A stretch of 34,774 nucleotides of DNA from the NCBI RefSeq assembly GCF_019396355.1, contig NZ_JAHKRK010000062.1:1-34774 (forward strand), written 5' to 3'. Shown piece after piece: positions 9,201 through 16,355 of this stretch. The DNA is from Pseudonocardia nigra. Lineage in GTDB: Bacteria; Actinomycetota; Actinomycetes; Mycobacteriales; Pseudonocardiaceae. The translations under genes were made by a program, and so were the position numbers. The notes under the pieces were generated by a model, which saw only the letters and a program-made list of their open reading frames with translations, made no database searches and was not told where the DNA came from. Each line of letters begins with the position of its first letter. The first letter of the stretch is position 1.

Positions 9201-9266
9201 ATGCAGCTGCAGATGCACGTGCAGATGCACGTCGTGCAGATGTACTTGCAGATGTTGTTGCAGACA
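9201..9266. repeat. imperfect 12-bp direct repeat array upstream of DUF397 gene
   Basis: The octamer TGCAGATG occurs at 9208, 9220, 9235 and 9247, with a variant TGCAGACA at 9259 and a related ATGCAGCTG at 9201. Spacing is 12, 15, 12 and 12 bp, all multiples of three. The array has clearly lower GC than its surroundings and ends about 28 bp upstream of the DUF397 start. It could be an operator array or a minisatellite. Confidence 0.75.
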
Positions 9267-9363
9267 GGCTTGCGGACGCAAGCCGCAGACGCCACACTGT
9301 TACCCAGGGGTGTGCTCCCGAGCACACCCGGGATCGGGGCTGTGTGCGGAGTGGTGGGGAGCC

Positions 9364-9627
9364 GTGAGCAGAGCGCGTCGACAGTCGGCCACGTCCGAAC
9401 TCGCACGCGGGGTCACCGCCACCGTGTCCGTCACGTGCCTCAGTGACGGTAGGGCCCACGACGTACCCGACACCGAGCTCTCCCAGCCCAGCGGGTACTA
9501 CTCCGCCCTCTGCGGCCACGTGGTGGCCGCCGCCCCGATGGTGGCGCCCGAAGGTGCCCCCTGCCCGCTCTGCGCCGAGGTGTGGGACCTCAACCACGGG
9601 CGCCAGCGGCGACGCTTGCACTTCTGA
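9364..9627 (+). CDS. small Cys-rich hypothetical protein, putative zinc site
   Basis: An 87-residue protein starting at GTG 9364, preceded by GGGGAG. Cys25, Cys50-Gly-His52 and Cys67-Pro-Leu-Cys70 could form a zinc-ribbon-like site; the segments SGYYSALCGHVVAAA and CPLCAEVW are the most conserved-looking parts. I recall similar small proteins beside Scr1/DUF397 modules in Pseudonocardiaceae, but I cannot name a Pfam family. It is divergent from the DUF397 gene, with the 12-bp repeat array in the shared upstream region. The function is unknown. Confidence 0.65.
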   Translation: MSRARRQSATSELARGVTATVSVTCLSDGRAHDVPDTELSQPSGYYSALCGHVVAAAPMVAPEGAPCPLCAEVWDLNHGRQRRRLHF

Positions 9628-9733
9628 CCCCCCGACCCGGCGCATCCCGCCGTCCCGGCGCCCCGCGTCCGTCCGCCGTCAGGCATGCTACCGCCGGTAA
9701 CGCCTGGCCTCAGGGACGAGACGGTGGAGCGGG

Positions 9734-11470
9734 ATGACGACATCTAGGCACGACTACGACGTGCTGGTGATCGGATCGGGTTTCGGCGGTTCGGTCTCCG
9801 CGCTCCGGCTGACGGAGAAGGGCTACCGCGTCGGCGTACTGGAGGCAGGGCGGCGATTCGCCGACGCCGGCTTCCCGAAGACCTCGTGGGACGTCCGGAA
9901 GTTCCTGTGGGCACCGAAGCTCGGCTGCACCGGGATCCAGCGCATCCACCTGTTGCCCGACGTCGTCGTGCTGGCCGGGGCCGGCGTGGGCGGCGGGTCA
10001 CTCGTCTACGCGAACACGCTGTACCGGCCAAAGTCCGACGCCTTCTACAACGACCCCCAGTGGGCGTACATCACCGACTGGCGCACCGAGCTGGCGCCGT
10101 TCTACGACCAGGCCGCGCGCATGCTCGGCGTGGTGCCGAACCCGACGATGACGCCGTCGGACCGCGAGATGCGGCGGTTGGCGCAGCAGATGGGCGTCGG
10201 GGGCAGCTTCGGGATGGCACCGGTCGGGGTCTTCTTCGGGCGCGACGGCCACAAGGAGCCGGGCGTGGAGATCGACGACCCCTACTTCGGAGGCGTGGGG
10301 CCGCGCAGGCGCGGGTGCCTCGAGGTGGGCGAGTGCATGACCGGCTGCCGCCACAACGCCAAGAACACCCTCGTCAAGAACTACCTCCACCTGGCCGAGC
10401 TGGCGGGTGCGACCGTGCATCCGCTCACCACCGTCGCGCGGGTGCGGCCGCTGGCGTCCGGCGGCTACGCCGTCGACACCGTGCGTACCGGTGCGTGGCG
10501 GGCCCGCCGCACCGCGCGGACGTTCACCGCCGAGCAGGTCGTCCTCGCGGCGGGCACGTGGGGCACCCAGGACCTGCTGCACCGCATGAAGGCCGACGGG
10601 ACCCTGCCCGCGCTCTCCGACCGGCTCGGCACCCTGACCCGCACCAACTCCGAGGCGCTGTGCGGCGCGGGCGTCAAGCTGCGCCACCGCCGCCACCACG
10701 ACTTCACCCAGGGCGTGGCGATCACCTCCTCCATCCACCCGAACGCCGACACCCACATCGAGCCCGTCCGCTACGGCAAGGGCTCGAACCTGATGGGCCT
10801 GCTCGGCACCGTCATGACCGACGGCAGGTCGCGTTTCGTGCCGCGCTGGCTGCGGTGGCTCGGCCAGGTCGTCCGCCACCCGGGGCAGCTGGTGTCGCTC
10901 TACGCCGGGCTCGGCCACTGGTCGGAGCGCAGCATCATCGCGCTCGTCATGCAGACCCTCGACAACTCGCTCACCCTCCACCTCGTGCGCGGACGGTTCG
11001 GGCGGGTCCGGCTCAGCTCCGAGCAGGGGCACGGCCAGCCCAACCCCACCTGGATCCCCGCCGCCAACGACGCCATGCGCCGGCTCGCCCGCAACATCGA
11101 CGGCATGCCGTTCGGCAGCATCGGCGAGGTCGTCGATATCCCGATGACCGCGCATTTCCTCGGCGGCGCCGCGATCGGCGACTCCGCCGAGACCGGGGTG
11201 GTCGACCCGTACCACCGCGTGTACGGCCACCCCGGGCTGCACATCGTCGACGGCTCGACGATCTCGGCGAACCTCGGCGTGAACCCGTCCCTGACGATCA
11301 CGGCGCAGGCCGAGCGCGCGATGGCGCTGTGGCCGAACAAGGGCGACGCCGACACCCGCCCCGCGCCCGGCTCGCGCTACCGGCAGCTCGCGCCCGTGCC
11401 GCCCCGGCGCCCGGTCGTCCCGGAGACGGCCCCGGCGGCGCTACGGCTGCCGGTCGTCGACATCCGCTGA
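9734..11470 (+). CDS. choD: GMC-type oxidoreductase, cholesterol oxidase ChoD-like
   Basis: A 578-residue flavoprotein, the same length as mycobacterial ChoD. The FAD-binding motif VLVIGSGFGGSVSALRL is at about residues 11-27, followed by the GMC-specific AGAGVGGGSLVYANTLYRP. A Cys-rich loop (CLEVGECMTGCRHNAKNTL) lies in the middle. The C-terminus has HIVDGSTISANLGVNPSLTITAQA, including the Asn-containing active-site region. Family enzymes oxidise 3-beta-hydroxysterols or related alcohols with O2 or another acceptor. No clear signal peptide is present. The ATG at 9734 follows GGAGCGGG. It appears monocistronic. True cholesterol oxidase activity is inferred; some ChoD homologues show little activity on cholesterol. 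Confidence 0.88.
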   Translation: MTTSRHDYDVLVIGSGFGGSVSALRLTEKGYRVGVLEAGRRFADAGFPKTSWDVRKFLWAPKLGCTGIQRIHLLPDVVVLAGAGVGGGSLVYANTLYRPKSDAFYNDPQWAYITDWRTELAPFYDQAARMLGVVPNPTMTPSDREMRRLAQQMGVGGSFGMAPVGVFFGRDGHKEPGVEIDDPYFGGVGPRRRGCLEVGECMTGCRHNAKNTLVKNYLHLAELAGATVHPLTTVARVRPLASGGYAVDTVRTGAWRARRTARTFTAEQVVLAAGTWGTQDLLHRMKADGTLPALSDRLGTLTRTNSEALCGAGVKLRHRRHHDFTQGVAITSSIHPNADTHIEPVRYGKGSNLMGLLGTVMTDGRSRFVPRWLRWLGQVVRHPGQLVSLYAGLGHWSERSIIALVMQTLDNSLTLHLVRGRFGRVRLSSEQGHGQPNPTWIPAANDAMRRLARNIDGMPFGSIGEVVDIPMTAHFLGGAAIGDSAETGVVDPYHRVYGHPGLHIVDGSTISANLGVNPSLTITAQAERAMALWPNKGDADTRPAPGSRYRQLAPVPPRRPVVPETAPAALRLPVVDIR

Positions 11471-11699
11471 GCCGCCTGCGGACCGTCCCGTGCTCGCCGT
11501 GGGAGTGCGGTTCTCGCGGAACAGACTGCAGGAACCCGCCACTCACGGCGATCACGAGGCTGGTGATCGCCGTGAGATGACGGTAGGTGCGCTTCGGGAA
11601 GCGGGAACGGCGATCTCGCGACGACCACGGGATCCGGCGGCTTCGCCAGTCGCACTTCAACTTCTTGTTGACCCCTTCAACAGCGAGTTGTAGCGTCCC
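11471..11699. other. orphan segment, possible mobile-element debris
   Basis: About 230 bp between choD and the broken regulator gene with no recognised gene. On the minus strand a frame reads VEGVNKKLKCDWRSRR ... KRTYRHLTAITSLVIAV, which resembles the tail of a transposase but cannot be assigned. It contains the strong hairpin at 11542-11576, and its right border coincides with the 5' truncation of the YheO-like gene. Confidence 0.35.
11542..11576. terminator. 14-bp perfect hairpin downstream of choD
   Basis: CTCACGGCGATCAC (11542-11555) and GTGATCGCCGTGAG (11563-11576) form a perfect 14-bp stem with a 7-base loop, 72 bp after the choD stop. Position suggests a terminator without a T tract. 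It could instead be a hairpin of a mobile-element remnant. Confidence 0.5.
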
Positions 11700-12129
11700 C
11701 CCTCCATCGACCGGGCCGCACCGAGTTCCCGGCGAACACCTACTACCGGACGCACGGCCCGGACGGGCGCCCCATCCGGTCGTCGACGATGTTCCTGCGC
11801 GACGCCGACGGGGGGTCGCGATCGGGTGTCTGTGCGTCAACAGCGAGCTCGCGGGCGGGTCCGCGACGAACCCGGCGGCGCCGGCGGGCACCCGCGACGA
11901 GACGTTCCCCCTGGACGTCGACAGCCTCCAGCGGTTCCTCGTGGACCGGGCGGTGGAGCACGTCGAGGTGCCGGTGGAGCTGATGAAGAAGCAGCACAAG
12001 GCCGCGGTGGTGCGGGAGCTGGACGAGGCGGGCTACTTCCTGATCAAGGATGCGGTGGACTTCCTCGCCGCCGAGCTGAAGGTCACCCGCTACACGATCT
12101 ACAACTATCTCAACGAGATCCGCGGCTGA
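11700..12129 (+). pseudogene. broken YheO/DauR-type PAS-HTH transcription regulator
   Basis: Only the second half of a YheO/DauR-family regulator remains. The PAS part survives from about 11702 (NTYYRTHGPDGRPIRSST followed by MFLRDADGG) in one frame. At a run of six G (11810-11815) the sense moves to another frame, continuing IGCLCVNSEL, a linker, and the C-terminal helix-turn-helix (AAELKVTRYTIYNYLNEIR) to the stop at 12129. Four G would restore DADGVAIGCLCVN with family-typical spacing. The first 90 or so residues expected for the PAS domain are absent upstream, replaced by the orphan segment. It is therefore both truncated and frameshifted. A separate downstream start expressing only the HTH is possible but has no ribosome site. 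Confidence 0.8.
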
Positions 12130-12139
12130 CCCGGCCGCC

Positions 12140-12883
12140 GTGCCACCCGGCGACGTCGCCGTCATGCTGAGGGCTGTGGACCCGTCGCTCGTCGTGCGCC
12201 CGGACCGCGAGCTCTGGCTGTTCCTGGCGCCGCGCAGGCGGTGCGAGGAGTTCGCGGCGCCCTACGACGGGGAGGCGTCGCTCGGCCACGTCGTCCAGGC
12301 GCTCGGGATCCCGCTCACCGAGGTCGGGGAGCTGACCCTCGACGACGGGCGGGCCGACCCGGCGGACCGGCCCGTCCCGGGCGCGACGGTCGGGATCGCG
12401 CCGGTGCCGCGCCCGCAGCACGTGCCGGGCGCGACCGGCTTCCTGCTCGACGTCCACCTCGGCACGCTCGCCCGGCGGCTGCGGCTGCTCGGCGTGGACA
12501 CCGTCTACCGCAACGACGCCGAGGACGACGCGCTCGTGCGGCAGTCGGCGGACGAGCGGCGGGTGCTGCTCACGCGGGACCGCGGACTGCTCATGCGACG
12601 CGCGCTGTGGGCCGGGGCGCACGTGCGCGACAGCGACCCGGCCGACCAGCTCGCCGACGTGCTCGACCGCTTCGCGCCGCCGCTGGCGCCGTGGACCCGG
12701 TGCAGCGCGTGCAACGGCGAGCTCGCCGAGGTGCCCAAGGACGAGGTGGCGGGCGAGCTGGAACCGGGCACCCGGCGCCGCTACGACCGGTTCGCCCGTT
12801 GCCGGTCGTGCGGGCGGGTGTACTGGCGTGGCGCGCACTCCCGCCGGCTCGACGCGATCGTGGACAGGGCCGTCGGCAGGTAG
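12140..12883 (+). CDS. Mut7-C RNase domain protein with ubiquitin-like N-terminus
   Basis: A 247-residue protein. Residues about 20-95 are the Mut7-C-associated ubiquitin-like domain (ELWLFLAPRRR ... GIPLTEVGEL). Residues about 100-240 are the Mut7-C PIN-like domain: FLLDVHLGTLARRLRLLGVD supplies the first acid, VLLTRDRGLL another, and a zinc ribbon follows with CSAC and CRSC pairs. It is predicted to be an RNase; the natural substrate in bacteria is not known. The GTG at 12140 gives the longest form; ATG 12164 and GTG 12177 (after GAGGGCT) are alternatives that keep both domains. It lies just after the broken regulator and converges on the sigma-factor fragment. Confidence 0.85.
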   Translation: MPPGDVAVMLRAVDPSLVVRPDRELWLFLAPRRRCEEFAAPYDGEASLGHVVQALGIPLTEVGELTLDDGRADPADRPVPGATVGIAPVPRPQHVPGATGFLLDVHLGTLARRLRLLGVDTVYRNDAEDDALVRQSADERRVLLTRDRGLLMRRALWAGAHVRDSDPADQLADVLDRFAPPLAPWTRCSACNGELAEVPKDEVAGELEPGTRRRYDRFARCRSCGRVYWRGAHSRRLDAIVDRAVGR

Positions 12884-13006
12884 GGCCCGGGTGGCAACGC
12901 CCTCGGCCTCGGGGGCCGAGCCCAGCAGCCGGTGGGCGAGCCCGAACAGCACCCGCCGCCGCTCCTCGAACAGTCCGACGGCCCCGTCGCCGACGCACTC
13001 ACCCAC
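12884..13006 (-). pseudogene. 5' fragment of an ECF sigma factor (SigJ-like)
   Basis: On the minus strand from GTG 13006 the sequence reads AVGLFEERRRVLFGLAHRLL followed by GSAPEAEGV, an excellent match to the region 2.1 start of SigJ-type ECF sigma factors (LFEEHRPLLFGIAYRMLGSAAEAEDV). It stops resembling a sigma factor after about 35-40 codons, where the convergent Mut7-C gene begins. The start overlaps the thpR stop, as in a translationally coupled operon gene. Regions 2.2-4 are nowhere in the window. I read this as a truncated remnant of a sigma gene that once ended this operon. Confidence 0.65.
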
Positions 13007-13559
13007 GCTCGCGGCCGTCCAGCGCCCACGACACCAGCGGCTCGTGCCGGGCGCTGCCGCCCGGCCCGGCGCCGAGGTGGCTGCGCACCAGGTGCAGCTC
13101 GCCCGCCGTCCAGGGGCGGCCGGCGAAGCCGGCGAGCGCATCGACCAGCGACCGCAGGTCGACCTCGCCGCCCGCGCGCGCGAGCGTGAGATGCGGACGG
13201 TACGGCCGGTCGTCGACGGGCAGCCGCGCGCGGCGGGCGGCGGCCCGCACCGACGCGGCGAGCCGACGCACCGGCTCCACGTCGCCGGACACCCGCGTCC
13301 ACAGCACCCGGTCGCCGAACCGGCCGGCCCCGCTCAGCGCGAGCGTCAGCGGGGGGTGGCGCCGGGCCGCCCGGCCGAGCCGTTCGACGAGGTCCTGCCG
13401 GGCGGGGTCGTCGACCTCACCGAGGAACGCCAGCGTGAGGTGCCACTGCTCGGGACGGGTCCAGCGCAGCCCCGGCCGGTCCGTGCCCACCGCCTCGACC
13501 GCGGACCACAGCTCGTCGACGGCCTCGGGTGGCGGCGACAGCGCGACGAACAGGCGCAC
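12999..13559 (-). CDS. thpR: RNA 2',3'-cyclic phosphodiesterase (2H family)
   Basis: A 186-residue cytosolic 2H phosphoesterase of the LigT/ThpR family, which hydrolyses 2',3'-cyclic phosphate RNA ends. The two catalytic motifs are HLTL at residues 40-43 and HLTL at 123-126, at the normal spacing; the N-terminus VRLFVALSPP is typical. The GTG start at 13559 lies 2 bp after the stop of the MEDS-ATPase gene, so it is probably translated by coupling; its own ribosome site is weak. It is the last intact gene of the rnz operon and its stop overlaps the start of the ECF sigma fragment. Confidence 0.9.
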   Translation of the reverse strand: MRLFVALSPPPEAVDELWSAVEAVGTDRPGLRWTRPEQWHLTLAFLGEVDDPARQDLVERLGRAARRHPPLTLALSGAGRFGDRVLWTRVSGDVEPVRRLAASVRAAARRARLPVDDRPYRPHLTLARAGGEVDLRSLVDALAGFAGRPWTAGELHLVRSHLGAGPGGSARHEPLVSWALDGRERG

Positions 13560-13561
13560 GG

Positions 13562-14512
13562 TCAGGAGGCCGCGACGACCAGCCGGATCGTGAAACCGTC
13601 CGTGTCGCGGTGGAAGGTCACGTCGCTGCAGATCTGGTGCGCCATCCACAGCCCCAGCCCGCCGGTCTCGCTGTCCAACGCCGGCAGCAGCCCCGCGTAC
13701 GGGTCGCTGGGGCCCGGGCCCGCGTCCGTGACCGCCACGACGACCCGGCCGCCGTCCGTCCAGACCCGCAGGCGGACCGGCGGCTTCCCGTGGCTGATGG
13801 CGTTGGTGACCGCCTCGCTGGCGGCGAGGACCAGGTCGTCGAGGTCGTCGGGGTCGCGCAACGTCGCCGAGGCGACGTCCCGGACGGCCGCACGGGCGAG
13901 GGCGGGGGCGGGGCCGGCGAGGTCGAGAGCCGGCGGTCCCGACTCGGGGCGGACGGCGGTGATCAGTTTGCTCTCGAGGAAGCCGACCGGGTCGCCGAAC
14001 TCCGGGTTCATGTGGTGCCCGCCGTCCGCCGTCGCGATGCGCGGGTGGGTGCGGGTGACGTCGGCCAGCACGTCCGGCGGGGTGGTGCGGGTGTCGTACG
14101 GGCACATCCCCCAGATCGGGAAGTCGTCGTAGGCGTGGTTGACCGCGGCCTCGTAGCGCGCCCACGCGTCCCACGGCACGCCGAACCCGGGATGCGGGAC
14201 GTCCCCGACGACGCGGATCTGCCCGACGCCCCGCGCCGTGTGCTCGGCGAGCAGCTCGCGGTAGGACCGGATCGCGGAGGCCGCTTTCGCGTACTGGAGC
14301 TCTCCGGTCACGAACTCCACGCCCGTGGTGTCGCCCAGCGCCGACCGCACGAGCGCGGCGTTCCGCTCGGCGAACGTCACCAGCGTGGGTTCCCCGGCCG
14401 CCACCCCGTCCCGGAGGAAGGGCACGACGATGGCGAGCAGCTCCTCGTCGGAGCCGTAGAAGGCGGTCTCGTGGAAGTACCCCTCGGTTCCCGCCGCTGC
14501 ACCCGATCTCAT
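13562..14512 (-). CDS. MEDS sensory domain - HATPase anti-sigma-type protein
   Basis: A 316-residue two-domain protein. Residues about 10-180 form a MEDS (DcmR-type sensory) domain (FHETAFYGSDEELLAIVVPF, FGVPWDAWARYEAAVN, WGMCPYD). Residues about 195-312 are a RsbW-like GHKL ATPase: N box with Glu233 and Asn237 (ASEAVTNAISHG), G1 box TDAGPGP (Asp263) and G2 box GGLGLWMAHQI. The ATP-binding residues are intact, so it may act as an anti-sigma or serine kinase controlled by the sensory domain. Its ATG overlaps the stop of the upstream MEDS-STAS gene in an ATGA, which supports coupled synthesis. The partner is probably that STAS protein, and a sigma factor is the expected target. The ligand is unknown. 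Confidence 0.88.
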   Translation of the reverse strand: MRSGAAAGTEGYFHETAFYGSDEELLAIVVPFLRDGVAAGEPTLVTFAERNAALVRSALGDTTGVEFVTGELQYAKAASAIRSYRELLAEHTARGVGQIRVVGDVPHPGFGVPWDAWARYEAAVNHAYDDFPIWGMCPYDTRTTPPDVLADVTRTHPRIATADGGHHMNPEFGDPVGFLESKLITAVRPESGPPALDLAGPAPALARAAVRDVASATLRDPDDLDDLVLAASEAVTNAISHGKPPVRLRVWTDGGRVVVAVTDAGPGPSDPYAGLLPALDSETGGLGLWMAHQICSDVTFHRDTDGFTIRLVVAAS

Positions 14513-15339
14513 TCCGGCTGCTCCACACGTACGCCCTCGACATCGAGCAGAGTGACCAGCCTGCGCACGGTACCCAACGCGGTGCGCAGCACCACCGTCG
14601 CCCCGAGCCGCCGGGCGAGCTCGGCGAGCGCGAGAACGGTACGGTGGTCGACGAAGGTCAGTCCGGTCGCGTCGAGCACGAGCTCGCCGCCCGACGGGGC
14701 GAGCGCGGCGCGCTCGAGCGCGCTCGCGAACCGGTCCCGGGTGTGGATGTCGAGCTCGCCGTCCAGGGCGGCAGCGGCGTGGCCCGAGGCGTACAGCCGA
14801 AACGGTGTGACGCCCGCGCCGGCGCTGGGGTGCATGCACGCCACCTGCGCGACCACCTCCGGCCCCAGCGCGGTCCGGTCGTAGGCGCACATCGCGGAGA
14901 ACGGCGCCGTCACCATGTACCGGTCCACGAGGTGTTCGTAGCGGGCGAACGCGTCGAGCCGGTCGGGATCGCGCACGAGCGGCGTGGCGTCCGCTGCGAC
15001 GCGCAGCCCGGTGAAGCCGTCGGCGAGCGCCTCCTCGGTGAGGGCGGCGTACGCCTGCACCTGCACGGCGGGCTCGACGACGGCGTCGGTGCGGTAGGTG
15101 TTGAGCAGCGACCGGACGTGCACCGCCCCGGGGCGGCCGGCGGCGAGCCCGTCGATCTCGGCCGCGAGGTCGGCGGACGCGCGACCGGCGACGTACTGCA
15201 CCCGCTGGCCGCGGGCGAGCCCGTCGGCGAGGAACCGCAGCGCGCTGTCGCGGAACTCCGCGGCATCGTCGTAGGCAAGGCACAGGTGGTCGTGCGGGCC
15301 GTAGCCCCGCACGTCGGCCACACTGCCCGCCGTACGCAT
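14509..15339 (-). CDS. MEDS sensory domain - STAS (anti-anti-sigma-like) protein
   Basis: A 276-residue protein paralogous in its front part to the next gene: a MEDS domain at residues about 12-175 (GPHDHLCLAYDD, FARYEHLVDRYM, CAYDRTALGP), then a STAS domain at about 190-270 (GELDIHTRDRFASALE ... LVLDATGLTFVDHRTVLALAE). In classic SpoIIAA/RsbV proteins the phosphorylated serine follows the Asp of the FxDSSG motif; here the motif is FVDHRT, with His232 and Arg233 instead, so regulation by phosphorylation at that site looks impossible. The ATG at 15339 starts 10 bp after rnz; an ATG at 15369 inside rnz would add ten residues. It overlaps the next gene by 4 bp. Confidence 0.87.
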   Translation of the reverse strand: MRTAGSVADVRGYGPHDHLCLAYDDAAEFRDSALRFLADGLARGQRVQYVAGRASADLAAEIDGLAAGRPGAVHVRSLLNTYRTDAVVEPAVQVQAYAALTEEALADGFTGLRVAADATPLVRDPDRLDAFARYEHLVDRYMVTAPFSAMCAYDRTALGPEVVAQVACMHPSAGAGVTPFRLYASGHAAAALDGELDIHTRDRFASALERAALAPSGGELVLDATGLTFVDHRTVLALAELARRLGATVVLRTALGTVRRLVTLLDVEGVRVEQPE

Positions 15340-15349
15340 CGCGCCCAGG

Positions 15350-16309
15350 CTACGCGTCTCGCCCGGCATCGGCCCGACGGCTCGACGCCCGCACCTGCGC
15401 CCGCGGCGGCACCGGGACGCGCATCAGGTCGGCGGCGACGACGATGTCGCCGCCGAACACCTCCGCTGCCTCCGCCGCGAAGCGGTCCGGCTCGGGGTAG
15501 CGCTGGGAGAAGTGGGTGAGCACGAGCCGCCGCACGCCGCACTCCGCCGCCACCGACGCCGCCTGCGCGGCGGTGAGGTGGCCGTACTCGTGGGCCAGGC
15601 GCGCGTCCTCGCCGAGGAACGTCGACTCGATCAGCAGCAGGTCGGCGCCATCGGCCAGTGCGTACGCCCCGTCGCACAGGCGGGTGTCCATGACGAACGC
15701 GAACCGCTGACCGGGACGCGGGGCGCTGACCTCCTCCAGCCGGACCGTGCGGCCGCCGACCGACAGGCTCCCGTCCCGCTGCAGCCTTCCGACCTCGGGT
15801 CCCGCGATGCCGAACTGCGCGAGCCGTTCGGGCAGCATCCGCCGCCCGTCCGGTTCGACCAGCCGGTAGCCGAAGGACGCGACGGGGTGGTCGAGCCGGT
15901 GCGCCTCGAGCGTTCCCGTCCCGTCCGTGGCGACCACCCCGTCGCGCTCGATGGGCTCCTCACGCAGGTCCGCGACCTCGCGGAAGGCCGTGGCGTGCCG
16001 CAGCCGCGCGAAGAAGTGCCGCCCCGACGCCGGGTAGTGGGCGTGCACCGGGTGCGCGACGCGGTCCAGCGACAGCCGCTGCACCACCCCCGGCACGCCG
16101 AGGCAGTGGTCACCGTGGAAGTGGCTGAGGCAGATCCGCGTGACAGCGCTGCTGGCCACGCCCGCGAGCAGCATCTGCCGCTGCGTGCCCTCGCCGGGGT
16201 CGAACAGCAGGCCGTGCCCGTCCCAGCGGAGGAGGTAGCCGTTGTGGTTGCGGTGCCGGGTGGGCGCCTGGCTGGCGGTGCCCAGCACGACGAGCTCGCG
16301 GTCCGACAC
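15350..16309 (-). CDS. rnz: ribonuclease Z
   Basis: A 319-residue metallo-beta-lactamase-fold RNase of the RNase Z family, which cuts tRNA precursors just 3' of the discriminator base. The zinc motif HFHGDH is at residues 63-68, followed by the family's GHLTAAQAA histidine, MDTRLCDGA and the terminal LTHFSQRY. The N-terminus [18 protein letters not shown] is typical. GTG 16309 is my start; a TTG at 16348 would add 13 residues of no family character. It heads a four-gene minus-strand operon with the two MEDS proteins and thpR, an unusual setting for a housekeeping enzyme. Confidence 0.9.
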   Translation of the reverse strand: MSDRELVVLGTASQAPTRHRNHNGYLLRWDGHGLLFDPGEGTQRQMLLAGVASSAVTRICLSHFHGDHCLGVPGVVQRLSLDRVAHPVHAHYPASGRHFFARLRHATAFREVADLREEPIERDGVVATDGTGTLEAHRLDHPVASFGYRLVEPDGRRMLPERLAQFGIAGPEVGRLQRDGSLSVGGRTVRLEEVSAPRPGQRFAFVMDTRLCDGAYALADGADLLLIESTFLGEDARLAHEYGHLTAAQAASVAAECGVRRLVLTHFSQRYPEPDRFAAEAAEVFGGDIVVAADLMRVPVPPRAQVRASSRRADAGRDA

Positions 16310-16355
16310 GCTCCCGGACGCTACCCGCTGTCCATGATCGCTTCGCAAGCTCCGC

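Noticed and set aside
9201..9266. CRISPR array
   Set aside because: Units are only 12 bp with no unique spacers and no cas genes nearby.
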